A DNA stretch of 64,000 nt, from positions 868,001 to 932,000 of the forward strand of contig NZ_PHHD01000001.1 of assembly GCF_002813445.1 (NCBI RefSeq), given 5' to 3'. The notes beneath the pieces were generated by a model. The model ran no database searches, was not told the origin of the DNA, and saw nothing but the letters and a program-made list of their open reading frames with translations. The stretch comes from Pseudomonas tolaasii NCPPB 2192 (lineage in GTDB: Bacteria > Pseudomonadota > Gammaproteobacteria > Pseudomonadales > Pseudomonadaceae). Shown here piece by piece: positions 35,374 through 43,657 of the stretch (position 1 is the stretch's first letter; the number at the start of each line of letters is the position of its first letter). The position numbers and the translations under genes are program-made.

Positions 35374-36258
35374 ATGCAAGCCGCCAACCCGCGCAAAGGG
35401 TACATCCTGGGCCTGAGCGCCTATATCACCTGGGGCTTGTTCCCGCTCTATTTCAAAGCCATCGCCAGCGTGCCCGCCGCGGAGATCATCGTGCACCGCG
35501 TGCTGTGGTCCGCGCTGTTTGGCGGTTTGCTGTTGATGGTGTGGAAACACCCCGGCTGGTTTCGCGAGTTGCGCGACAACCCCAAGCGCCTGGCGATTCT
35601 GGCGCTCAGCGGCTCGCTGATTGCGGCCAACTGGCTGACGTATGTATGGGCGGTGAACAGCGGGCGCATGCTCGAAGCGAGCCTGGGTTACTACATCAAC
35701 CCGCTGGTGAACGTGGTGCTGGGCATGCTGATCCTCGGCGAACGCCTGCGGCGCTTGCAGTGGGTGGCGGTGGGGCTGGCGGCAGCCGGGGTGGCGCAAC
35801 AGGTGTGGCAGGTCGGCAGTTTGCCGTGGGTGTCACTGGTGCTGGCGATGACCTTCGGCTTTTATGGGCTGATCCGCAAACAGGCCCCCGTGAAGGCGCT
35901 GCCGGGCTTGGTGGTGGAAACCTGGATGCTCGTGCCGATTGCCATCGCGTGGTTGCTGTTCAACCCGTCGGCCCACAGCATGCAGCCTGAATTCTGGAGC
36001 ACCTCCGAAGCCTGGTGGCTGGCGGCGGCGGGGCCTGTCACGCTGATCCCGCTGGTGTGTTTCAACGCCGCTGCACGGCATTTGCCCTACACCGCGCTGG
36101 GCTTTTTACAGTACACCGCACCGACGCTGGTACTGCTGGAAGCCGTGCTGCTGTTCGGTGAACACCTGGCACCGAGCACCTTGACCGCCTTCGCCTTTAT
36201 CTGGGCTGGCCTGGTGGTGTACAGCGTGGATATCTGGCTGAGCGCGCGCAAACGCTGA
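35374..36258 (+). CDS. rarD: RarD, EamA/DMT-family transporter
   Basis: A 294-residue inner-membrane protein with ten predicted hydrophobic helices and the RarD start (GYILGLSAYITWGLFPLYFK). The member name comes from chloramphenicol sensitivity; the natural substrate is not established. It is monocistronic. Downstream lies a 223-bp gap with DnaA boxes. Confidence 0.93.
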   Translation: MQAANPRKGYILGLSAYITWGLFPLYFKAIASVPAAEIIVHRVLWSALFGGLLLMVWKHPGWFRELRDNPKRLAILALSGSLIAANWLTYVWAVNSGRMLEASLGYYINPLVNVVLGMLILGERLRRLQWVAVGLAAAGVAQQVWQVGSLPWVSLVLAMTFGFYGLIRKQAPVKALPGLVVETWMLVPIAIAWLLFNPSAHSMQPEFWSTSEAWWLAAAGPVTLIPLVCFNAAARHLPYTALGFLQYTAPTLVLLEAVLLFGEHLAPSTLTAFAFIWAGLVVYSVDIWLSARKR

Positions 36259-36276
36259 TCAAATAACGTACAAACT

Positions 36277-36307
36277 CCTGCAAGCCACAGCCGGCCTAGC
36301 TTGCAGG
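36277..36307. repeat. Inverted repeat after rarD
   Basis: The 9-bp perfect arms CCTGCAAGC and GCTTGCAGG are separated by 13 bases. No T-run follows on either strand. It may be a weak or factor-assisted transcription stop for rarD. Confidence 0.35.
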
Positions 36308-36321
36308 CATTCACCCCAAGG

Positions 36322-36442
36322 TTATCCACAACCTGATCCCCGCCATTTGTGCACAAGCCCTTGAAACTGCTCGTTTTTTGCTCAACAGGCGGAGAGGCCC
36401 GGCGGGCGTGGTGCGGCGCCGGGTCTCTACAGGTTATCCACA
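36322..36442. promoter_or_regulatory. DnaA-box cluster in the rarD / gcvR-like gap
   Basis: Two perfect TTATCCACA boxes (36322-36330 and 36434-36442) in the same orientation flank a palindromic near-box TTGTGCACAA (36347-36356), one mismatch from consensus on either strand. The second box begins an inverted repeat AGGTTAT ... ATAACCT (36431-36471). No replication gene is near, so this is not oriC by context. Confidence 0.5.
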
Positions 36443-36481
36443 GGCCCATGCAAGATTTCCATGCATAACCTTGCGGGCAAG

Positions 36482-36994
36482 TCATTCCTCGTGGTGCAAC
36501 TCCACCATCAAGTCATCGGCCAGGGTTTCCAGGGACAGTTGCAAGGTATCCAGGGACAACGCGGCCGGCACCTGCAAGAGCGCCTCGGCGGTGAACAGCG
36601 GGTCACCACTCATGGGCGCCGGACGCACGTCGGTGCTCAGGCTTCCCAGGTTCACGCCCTGCCTGCTCAATAGCGCAGTAATCTCGCGCACGATGCCCGA
36701 ACGGTCGTTGCCCACCAGCGTCATCAGGATCGACTTGGACGCCGCAGCCTGCCCGCTGCTGCCCTCACCCACCAGCACGCGAATGCCATGGGTGGATAAG
36801 TCTTCCAGCGCGCCCACCAGCGCCTGACGGTTTTCCGTGGGTACACTGACCCGCAATATCCCGGCAAACTGCCCGGCCATGTGCGCCATGCGGCTTTCCA
36901 GCCAGTTGCCACCGTGGGTGGCGATGTTCTGCGCGATACGTTCAACAAGGCCGGGTTTGTCGGCGGCGATAATAGTGAGTACAAGATGGTCCAT
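36482..36994 (-). CDS. GcvR-like protein with two ACT domains
   Basis: A 170-residue protein with two ACT domains (about 3-75 and 90-165; VLTIIAADKPGLVERIAQNI and LMTLVGNDRSGIVREITALL). It resembles GcvR, the glycine cleavage repressor partner of E. coli, but in Pseudomonas the glycine circuit is organised differently, so the name is by family only. The start at 36994 (MDHLVLTI) is preferred over 37015 because GAGGG is upstream at good spacing. It is divergent from glcB. Confidence 0.88.
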   Translation of the reverse strand: MDHLVLTIIAADKPGLVERIAQNIATHGGNWLESRMAHMAGQFAGILRVSVPTENRQALVGALEDLSTHGIRVLVGEGSSGQAAASKSILMTLVGNDRSGIVREITALLSRQGVNLGSLSTDVRPAPMSGDPLFTAEALLQVPAALSLDTLQLSLETLADDLMVELHHEE

Positions 36995-37383
36995 GGCGAA
37001 GCCCTCTGAATTCAATCTACAAGGTGGACTCGGGAGCCCTCGAAAACAAATCGTGTACCATTTTTATATTTATCTGGAACAATTCAGTAGTTTTTTGAGA
37101 ACATCCCATCCCCCACTGTGACCGAATGTCACAGGAGGGTCGCTAAACGACGTATTTAGTCAAATTTTCACAACCGCAAGTCATCATGTAGTATGCCCAA
37201 TCGCGCACTACATAACGTTGGGTCGATGTCTGCCAAGGCACCTACGTATCGCGAAATCCGCCAGCCCGGCCGCCTTTTTCAGGCATGTACCGGGGGATCG
37301 GGTTCGTGGTTTAAATGGCCAGAGGCTTCATTGGTAAATTGAAAAGCTGAAAAGCGCATAAGCTCCGAAGAGTGAGGCAAGAG
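36995..37383 (+). promoter_or_regulatory. 389-bp divergent promoter region / glcB leader
   Basis: No gene is seen in this gap. It holds a perfect palindrome TGTGAC-CGAAT-GTCACA (37117-37133), Crp-like halves spaced by 7 instead of 6, and an inverted repeat ATGTAGT-N14-ACTACAT (37186-37213). A plausible promoter TTTTCA-N18-TAGTAT (37165-37194) overlaps the latter. This leaves a glcB leader of about 180 bases, unusually long for a gene with no known riboswitch. Confidence 0.45.
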
Positions 37384-39561
37384 ATGACTGAACACGTTCA
37401 AGTCGGTGGCCTTAAGGTCGCCAAAGTCCTGTTCGACTTCGTGAACAACGAAGCCATTCCCGGCACCGGTATCACAGCCGACCAGTTCTGGGCCGGCGCC
37501 GACAAGGTCATCCACGACCTGGCCCCGAAGAACAAAGCCCTGCTCGCCAAGCGCGACGATTTCCAGGCGCGCATCGACGCCTGGCACCAAACCCACGCGG
37601 GCACCGCCCACGACGCGGCGGCCTACAAAGCCTTCCTGCAAGACATCGGCTACCTGCTGCCAGAAGCTGCAGACTTCCAGGCTACGACCCAAAACGTCGA
37701 TGACGAAATTGCCCGCATGGCCGGCCCGCAGCTGGTGGTGCCGGTGATGAATGCCCGTTTTGCCCTCAACGCCTCGAATGCGCGCTGGGGCTCGCTGTAC
37801 GACGCGCTGTACGGCACCGACGCCATCAGCGAAGCCAATGGTGCCGAAAAGGGCCAGGGCTATAACAAGGTGCGGGGCGACAAGGTCATCGCCTTCGCCC
37901 GCGCCTTCCTCGACGAAGCCGCGCCGCTCACCGCCGGCAGCCACGTTGACTCCACCGGTTACAAGATCGTCGATGGCAAGCTGATCGTCAGCCTCAAGGG
38001 CGGCAGCAACAGCGGCCTGCGCGACGACGCACAGCTGATCGGCTTCCAGGGCCCTGCGGCCGAGCCGATTGCGATCTTGCTGAAACACAACGGCCTGCAT
38101 TTCGAAATCCAGATCGACGCCAGTACTCCGGTCGGCCAGACCGACGCCGCCGGCGTCAAAGATGTGCTGATGGAAGCCGCGCTGACCACCATCATGGACT
38201 GCGAAGACTCCGTGGCCGCCGTGGATGCCGATGACAAAGTGGTGATCTACCGCAACTGGCTCGGCCTGATGAAGGGCGACCTGGCCGAAGAAGTCGCCAA
38301 GGGCGGCAAAACCTTCACCCGCACCATGAACCCTGACCGCGTCTACACCGGCGTGGATGGCCAGGACGTGACCCTGCACGGCCGTTCGCTGCTGTTCGTG
38401 CGCAACGTTGGCCACTTGATGACCATCGACGCGATCCTCGACAAAGCCGGCAACGAAGTACCGGAAGGCATTCTCGACGGCCTGGTCACCAGCCTGGCGG
38501 CGATTCACAGCCTCAACGGCAACAACAGCCGTAAAAACAGCCGCACTGGCTCCGTGTACATCGTGAAGCCGAAAATGCACGGCCCGGAAGAAGCCGCGTT
38601 CACCAACGAGCTGTTCGGCCGTATTGAAGAAGTGCTGAACCTGCCGCGCAACACGCTCAAAGTCGGGATTATGGACGAAGAGCGCCGCACCACGGTCAAC
38701 CTCAAGGCTTGCATCAAGGCGGCCAGCGAGCGCGTGGTGTTTATCAACACCGGTTTCCTCGACCGCACCGGCGACGAAATCCACACTTCCATGGAAGCAG
38801 GCGCGATGGTGCGCAAGGCGGCCATGAAGGCGGAAAAATGGATCGGCGCCTACGAGAACTGGAACGTCGATATCGGCCTGAGCACCGGCCTGCAAGGGCG
38901 TGCACAGATCGGTAAAGGCATGTGGGCCATGCCCGACCTGATGGCGGCGATGCTTGAGCAAAAGATTGCTCACCCGCTGGCGGGCGCCAACACCGCCTGG
39001 GTGCCGTCGCCCACTGCGGCTGCGCTGCACGCGTTGCACTACCACAAGGTCGACGTGTTCGCCCGCCAGGCCGAACTGGCCAAGCGCGAACGCGCCTCGG
39101 TGGACGACATCCTGACGATTCCTCTGGCGACAAATACCGATTGGTCCGACGAAGAAATCCGCAACGAGCTGGACAACAACGCCCAGGGCATCCTCGGCTA
39201 TGTCGTGCGCTGGATCGACCAGGGCGTGGGCTGCTCCAAAGTGCCGGACATCAACGACGTCGGCCTGATGGAAGACCGCGCCACGCTGCGCATCTCCAGC
39301 CAGCACATTGCCAACTGGCTGCGCCACGGCATCGTCAACGAAGGTCAGGTAATGGAAAGCCTCAAGCGCATGGCGCCGGTGGTGGACCGTCAGAATGCCG
39401 GTGACGCGCTGTACCGTCCGCTGGCGCCGGATTTTGACAGCAACATTGCGTTTCAGGCGGCGGTGGAATTGGTGATTGAAGGGACTAAACAGCCCAATGG
39501 TTACACCGAGCCGGTGTTGCATCGTCGGCGTCGGGAGTTCAAGGCTAAAAACGGCCTGTAA
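37384..39561 (+). CDS. glcB: Malate synthase G
   Basis: Condenses glyoxylate with acetyl-CoA to malate, closing the glyoxylate shunt. It has 725 residues, the standard isoform G length. Features: N-terminal clasp, TIM barrel with TIMDCEDSVAAVDADDKV (metal/catalytic acidic residues), and GLSTGLQGRAQIGKGMW. The ATG at 37384 is used; an in-frame GTG four codons earlier is weaker. It ends at a strong terminator. Confidence 0.98.
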   Translation: MTEHVQVGGLKVAKVLFDFVNNEAIPGTGITADQFWAGADKVIHDLAPKNKALLAKRDDFQARIDAWHQTHAGTAHDAAAYKAFLQDIGYLLPEAADFQATTQNVDDEIARMAGPQLVVPVMNARFALNASNARWGSLYDALYGTDAISEANGAEKGQGYNKVRGDKVIAFARAFLDEAAPLTAGSHVDSTGYKIVDGKLIVSLKGGSNSGLRDDAQLIGFQGPAAEPIAILLKHNGLHFEIQIDASTPVGQTDAAGVKDVLMEAALTTIMDCEDSVAAVDADDKVVIYRNWLGLMKGDLAEEVAKGGKTFTRTMNPDRVYTGVDGQDVTLHGRSLLFVRNVGHLMTIDAILDKAGNEVPEGILDGLVTSLAAIHSLNGNNSRKNSRTGSVYIVKPKMHGPEEAAFTNELFGRIEEVLNLPRNTLKVGIMDEERRTTVNLKACIKAASERVVFINTGFLDRTGDEIHTSMEAGAMVRKAAMKAEKWIGAYENWNVDIGLSTGLQGRAQIGKGMWAMPDLMAAMLEQKIAHPLAGANTAWVPSPTAAALHALHYHKVDVFARQAELAKRERASVDDILTIPLATNTDWSDEEIRNELDNNAQGILGYVVRWIDQGVGCSKVPDINDVGLMEDRATLRISSQHIANWLRHGIVNEGQVMESLKRMAPVVDRQNAGDALYRPLAPDFDSNIAFQAAVELVIEGTKQPNGYTEPVLHRRRREFKAKNGL

Positions 39562-39564
39562 ATG

Positions 39565-39597
39565 AAAAAGCCCTGATCGAAAGATCAGGGCTTTTTT
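39565..39597 (+). terminator. Terminator of glcB
   Basis: A 14-bp stem AAAAAGCCCTGATC / GATCAGGGCTTTTT with a GAAA loop merges into a T-run, immediately after the glcB stop. Confidence 0.95.
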
Positions 39598-39656
39598 ATA
39601 AGCCCGGCAAGTACGTCAGGCCAATGCAATAAGATGCTGCGCGTTGTGGCGGCCAG

Positions 39657-40073
39657 TCAGGATGTGTAGGCAAAAATCACCCCATTTAACAGCACACTTT
39701 CTCCTGTCGAACTCTCCAAACGCACATTTTGCAAATCCCCCTTCTGTACGCGCAGGTCACCCTCCTTCTCAATCTCCAGTCGAAGTAGCCCAGCTGCCGA
39801 CTGAGTATCAAACGTCTTGCCACTGCTGTCGGTATAAATAATGTTGTCGGGTGACCCAGTGGTAATGATCTTTGAGCCCGATGTGAACGATTCGGCATAG
39901 GTTATTTCGATTTTCTCAGCCCCTCCGCCCGAGACCTTGGTTCTCTTGGACGTGCCGGAGACGTTTTTAATGGCAAGAACCCGGGCTTCGGGGGCATCGT
40001 CTGTTTTTATCAAACAGAAGGTGTTTTCCAATTCTTTATCAGTTTTCGCTTTGGTTTGCGCAGCAGTCGTCAT
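39657..40073 (-). CDS. Hypothetical protein, small orphan
   Basis: A 138-residue protein with no family I recognise. It has no signal peptide, no membrane helix and one cysteine. It is rich in Ser/Thr/Gly/Lys and alternating beta-type stretches (KIEITYAESFTSGSKIITTG, LLRLEIEKEGDLRVQ). The start at 40073 (MTTAAQTKAK) has AAGGAG six bases upstream, a clear translation signal. The DNA is visibly richer in A/T than its neighbours, with uncommon codons such as TTT and ATA, which hints at recent acquisition. It is isolated between the glcB terminator and a receiver gene. Confidence 0.6.
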   Translation of the reverse strand: MTTAAQTKAKTDKELENTFCLIKTDDAPEARVLAIKNVSGTSKRTKVSGGGAEKIEITYAESFTSGSKIITTGSPDNIIYTDSSGKTFDTQSAAGLLRLEIEKEGDLRVQKGDLQNVRLESSTGESVLLNGVIFAYTS

Positions 40074-40193
40074 GGCGAGCTCCTTGTGCACAGGTGATGA
40101 GCCACTGGCAACGTTCCAGAACGCTCAAGCCCAGTACACCGTCTTCGCAGTTTCCTGCCTACTGTCAGAGTTGACAGGTTCGACCAACGGTCG

Positions 40194-40661
40194 CTACTGG
40201 ACCATCCCCAGTTCGCGCTTGACCATCTTCGCCAACTTCACGCTATCGATCGGCTTGAGCATGAAGTCCACAACACTCATGTGCATGGCATCGATCACGT
40301 CCCGTGCTTCCGCATCGCCCGACATGATGATGATCGGCAACGCGGCCCGGGTGGAACCGCGCACTTGCTTGATCAATTCCAGGCCATTGCTCGGCGCCAT
40401 GCGCAAATCGGTGATCAACAAGCCGATGGAACTGCTGGAGCTCAATAAGTCCCACGCCGATTCGCCACTGTCGGCGGTCATGCAGCGAATGCCGTCCAGC
40501 CCGAGGATTTCCGCCAGCAGTTCACGCGCGTCCTTGTCGTCGTCAACAATCAACACGCGCTGTGGCGGTAAATCGGGCTCCAGCATCACGGCGCTCAGCG
40601 CCTCGCGCTCGGCATCACTCAAAATATCGTGGTCGGACATACGTTTCTCAGCAGTTCTCAT
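40194..40661 (-). CDS. Single-domain response regulator (receiver only)
   Basis: A 155-residue CheY-like receiver after a 34-residue polar N-terminal tail. The acidic pair is at IVDDDKD, the phosphoacceptor is Asp85 (LLITDLRM), the conserved Ser lies in IIMSGDAE and the Lys in MLKPID. There is no output domain, so it must act through a partner. The ATG at 40661 (GGGAG four bases upstream) is preferred; an ATG at 40640 is also possible. No histidine kinase is adjacent. Confidence 0.88.
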   Translation of the reverse strand: MRTAEKRMSDHDILSDAEREALSAVMLEPDLPPQRVLIVDDDKDARELLAEILGLDGIRCMTADSGESAWDLLSSSSSIGLLITDLRMAPSNGLELIKQVRGSTRAALPIIIMSGDAEARDVIDAMHMSVVDFMLKPIDSVKLAKMVKRELGMVQ

Positions 40662-40847
40662 CAATCTCCCAGCACACTCGTCAGACATCTGCGGAAGGGC
40701 GAACAATGTGCACTTCGTCGGAAAGTTTGCCTAGTGGGCGTTCTACGGGGTTTGGACGATAGCCATGTAAGGTTTTTCCCTAGCGGGGCGCGGTTCTCCT
40801 CGACCTAGACTTACGTCCAATGGGCACCCGCCGCGCGGAAGTCGACC

Positions 40848-42809
40848 ATGGGGAACGATAACGACAAAAAAACTGCGGTCACTGTTATGAGTAAAGCTGA
40901 TGCTTTCGCCCAGGCGGGAAAAACCGCCGTGTTGCAGAACATCCACGGCACCCTGCAATTCCTGCAACGCTTCCCGCCCTTCAACCAGATGGAAAACGCG
41001 CACCTGGCGTTTCTGGTCGAGCAATGCCAACTGCGCTTTTACGGACCGGGTGACAGCATCCTCAAGCCATCGGGCGGGCCGGTGGAGCACTTCTATATCG
41101 TCAAGCAAGGCCGGGTAGTGGGCGAGCGGCCGGACTCCAGCGAAACCACCTTCGAAATCACCACGGGCGAATGTTTCCCACTCGCCGCGCTGCTCGGTGA
41201 GCGCGCCACGCGCACCGAACACAAAGCCGCTGAAGACACCTTCTGCCTGCAACTGAACAAACCGGCCTTTATCAAACTGTTCGCGCTGTCCAGCCCGTTT
41301 CGCGACTTTGCCTTGCGCGGCGTCAGCAGCCTGCTGGATCAGGTGAACCAGCAGGTGCAGCAAAAAGCCGTGGAAACCCTTGGCACCCAGTACTCGCTGA
41401 ACACCCGCCTGGGGGAATTGGCCATGCGCCACCCCGTCACCTGCAGCCCCAATACGCCGTTGCGCGAGGCGGTAACGCTGATGCACGAGCAGCAGGTGGG
41501 CAGCATCGTGATCGTGGACGCGCATAAAGCGCCCCTGGGCATTTTTACCCTGCGCGACCTGCGCCAAGTGGTGGCCGACGGCGCCAGCGACTTCAATCAA
41601 GTCATCGAACATCACATGACCCAGGCGCCGTTTTTTCTCACGCCGGACCACAGCGCCTTCGATGCCGCCATCGCCATGACCGAGCGGCACATCGCCCATG
41701 TGTGCCTGGTCAAGGACCAACGCCTGTGTGGCGTGGTGTCCGAGCGCGACCTGTTTTCCCTGCAACGCGTGGACCTGGTGCACCTGGCCCGCACCATCCG
41801 CAATGCGCCACGGGTGGAAAACCTGGTGGCCATACGCGGCGAAATCGGCCAGTTGGTCGAGCGCATGCTGGCCCATGGCGCCTCGTCGACCCAGATCACC
41901 CACATCATTACGCTGCTCAACGATCACACCGTGTGCCGGGTGATCGAACTCACGCTGGCCGAAAACAGCGACCCTGGCGTGCCGTTCAGCTGGCTGTGTT
42001 TCGGCAGCGAAGGGCGTCGTGAGCAAACCCTGTTTACCGACCAGGACAACGGCATCCTGTTCGAGGCCAGGGACGCTGCCGAGGCGGCGGACATTCGCGC
42101 ACGGCTGTTGCCGCTGGCGCAGCAGATCAACGGCAGCCTGGCGCTGTGCGGCTTCAGCCTGTGCAAAGGCAACATTATGGCGGGCAACCCCGAGCTGTGC
42201 TTGTCGCGGGCGGAATGGGCGCGACGGTTTGCGGCGTTCATCCGCGAGGCGACGCCGGAGAACCTGCTGGGGTCGAGCATCTATTTCGACTTGCGCGTGG
42301 TGTGGGGCGAAGAACGCGGCGCCGAGCAACTGCGCCAGGGCATTCTGGATCAAGTGGCGGATAACCGGCTGTTCCAACGCATGCTGGCCGAGAACGCCTT
42401 GCGCCAACGCCCGCCCGTGGGGCGTTTTCGCGAATTTGTGTTGACCCGCAAAGGCGCGGAAAAAGCCACGCTGGACCTGAAAGTGCAAGGCCTCACGCCG
42501 TTTGTAGATGGCGCTCGCTTGCTGGCCCTGGCCAATGGCATCCACGCCAACAACACCCTGGAGCGCCTGCGCCAATTGGTGGGCAAGCACATCATCGAAC
42601 CGCTGGACGGCGCGGCTTATGAAGAGGCGTACCATTTCATCCAGCAAACCCGCATGCAGCAGCACCAGTTGCAGACCCGCGAGAACCAGCCGTATTCCAA
42701 CCGCGTCGACCCCGACAGCCTCAACCACCTGGACCGGCGCATCCTGCGCGAATCCCTGCGTCAGGCCCAGCGCCTGCAAAGCAGCCTGACATTGCGGTAT
42801 CAACTGTGA
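40848..42809 (+). CDS. cNMP-binding/CBS/DUF294 nucleotidyltransferase-like protein
   Basis: A 653-residue cytoplasmic protein. In order: cyclic-nucleotide-binding-like domain (about 40-160), paired CBS domains (about 190-320), DUF294 putative nucleotidyltransferase with GSEGRREQTLFTDQDNGI near residue 385 (GlnD-like GS-x-GR-x-EQ and DxD), and DUF294 C-terminal domain. The substrate is unknown; the layout suggests a protein-modifying or signalling enzyme sensing nucleotides. GGAAG lies upstream of the ATG. Its stop overlaps the next gene (GTGA), so the two are coupled. Confidence 0.9.
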   Translation: MGNDNDKKTAVTVMSKADAFAQAGKTAVLQNIHGTLQFLQRFPPFNQMENAHLAFLVEQCQLRFYGPGDSILKPSGGPVEHFYIVKQGRVVGERPDSSETTFEITTGECFPLAALLGERATRTEHKAAEDTFCLQLNKPAFIKLFALSSPFRDFALRGVSSLLDQVNQQVQQKAVETLGTQYSLNTRLGELAMRHPVTCSPNTPLREAVTLMHEQQVGSIVIVDAHKAPLGIFTLRDLRQVVADGASDFNQVIEHHMTQAPFFLTPDHSAFDAAIAMTERHIAHVCLVKDQRLCGVVSERDLFSLQRVDLVHLARTIRNAPRVENLVAIRGEIGQLVERMLAHGASSTQITHIITLLNDHTVCRVIELTLAENSDPGVPFSWLCFGSEGRREQTLFTDQDNGILFEARDAAEAADIRARLLPLAQQINGSLALCGFSLCKGNIMAGNPELCLSRAEWARRFAAFIREATPENLLGSSIYFDLRVVWGEERGAEQLRQGILDQVADNRLFQRMLAENALRQRPPVGRFREFVLTRKGAEKATLDLKVQGLTPFVDGARLLALANGIHANNTLERLRQLVGKHIIEPLDGAAYEEAYHFIQQTRMQQHQLQTRENQPYSNRVDPDSLNHLDRRILRESLRQAQRLQSSLTLRYQL

Positions 42810-43513
42810 GCTGGTTCGGATGGCTACGTAAGAAAAAACCCGGACTCGACGCAGAACAACAGCAGCGCCTGGCGCAATTGCCCAAACCCGTCGCACTGGG
42901 GGAAGGGCCATTGCGCAGCCAACGCTGGGTGGTGGTAGACCTGGAAACCAGCGGCCTGAACCTCAACCGCGACCAAGTGCTGTCCATTGGCGCCGTGGTG
43001 ATCGAGGACGGTGCGGTGGACTTTTCTCAACTGTTCGAACGCACCTTGCAACGTGCTGAAACAAAGCTCAGCCCCAGCGTGTTGATTCACGGCCTGGGCC
43101 CCAGCGCGATTGCCGCCGGCAGCGACCCGGCCGAAGCGCTGCTCGACTTCATGGAATTCGTCGGCGACAGCCCGTTGCTGGCCTTTCACGCGCCATTCGA
43201 TCACCACATGCTGTGCCGCGCGCTCAAGGACAGCCTGGGTTATCGTCTGGGCCATCCGTTTCTGGATGTGGCCGACCTCGCCCCGCTGCTGTGCCCCGAA
43301 GCGAACATTCGTGAAGCCGGGCTTGATGACTGGATCAACCACTTCAAGCTGCACGTGGGAGAACGTCATCACGCCAGCGCCGACGCCCTGGCCACGGCCG
43401 AGCTGATGCTCATCCTGTTCAGCCGCGCAAGCCGCCAGCACATCGACAGCCCGCAGGCACTGCAAGAGCGTTTGAGCCAATGGAAACGGCGCAAACAGGC
43501 GCCCTCTTTCTAG
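42806..43513 (+). CDS. DnaQ-like 3'-5' exonuclease
   Basis: A 235-residue DEDDh exonuclease. ExoI is VVDLETSGLN (Asp-x-Glu), ExoII is AFHAPFDHHML, and ExoIII is HHASADALATAELM. It starts at GTG inside the stop of the DUF294 gene (GTGA). The pair resembles PA3233-PA3232 of P. aeruginosa and the functional link is unknown. Its short N-terminal basic segment (FGWLRKKKPG) precedes the fold. Confidence 0.9.
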   Translation: MSWFGWLRKKKPGLDAEQQQRLAQLPKPVALGEGPLRSQRWVVVDLETSGLNLNRDQVLSIGAVVIEDGAVDFSQLFERTLQRAETKLSPSVLIHGLGPSAIAAGSDPAEALLDFMEFVGDSPLLAFHAPFDHHMLCRALKDSLGYRLGHPFLDVADLAPLLCPEANIREAGLDDWINHFKLHVGERHHASADALATAELMLILFSRASRQHIDSPQALQERLSQWKRRKQAPSF

Positions 43514-43514
43514 C

Positions 43515-43564
43515 GGACGCAGAGCGTCCAGAGAGGCATTCCCACGCAGAGCATGGGAACGATC
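43515..43564. repeat. Half copy of palindromic repeat family B
   Basis: GGACGCAGAGCGTCC plus ATTCCCACGCAGAGC and GTGGGAACGATC-like end, one base changed (ATGGGAAC). It is the right half of the longer elements at 54161, 60173 and 60941, and lies just before the Fur-like box. Confidence 0.8.
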
Positions 43565-43610
43565 GCCCGACAGACGCCAATTGCGCACGCCCTGCGCCTC
43601 TGACACAATC

Positions 43611-43626
43611 GCGAATAATTCTCGTT
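43611..43626. promoter_or_regulatory. Fur-box-like site upstream of the FecI-type sigma gene
   Basis: GCGAATAATTCTCGTT matches GAGAATAATTCTCATT at 14 of 16 bases, 32 bases before the sigma factor start. This is the expected place for iron repression of a siderophore-signalling sigma factor. Confidence 0.6.
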
Positions 43627-43657
43627 AGTTTAAACCTCTTGTTTATTCGGTGATGCC

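Noticed and set aside
36322..36442. Chromosomal origin of replication
   Set aside because: No dnaA, dnaN, gyrB or rpmH near and too few boxes; gene content is unlike oriC regions of Pseudomonas.
37117..37133. Calling TGTGAC-CGAAT-GTCACA a Crp site
   Set aside because: The half sites are spaced by seven instead of six bases, so it was left as an unassigned palindrome.
37279..39522. 747-codon minus-strand frame opposite glcB
   Set aside because: Antisense shadow of malate synthase; no start signal or domain.
40743..42911. 722-codon minus-strand frame opposite the DUF294 gene
   Set aside because: Shadow with biased composition; the plus-strand product has four recognisable domains.
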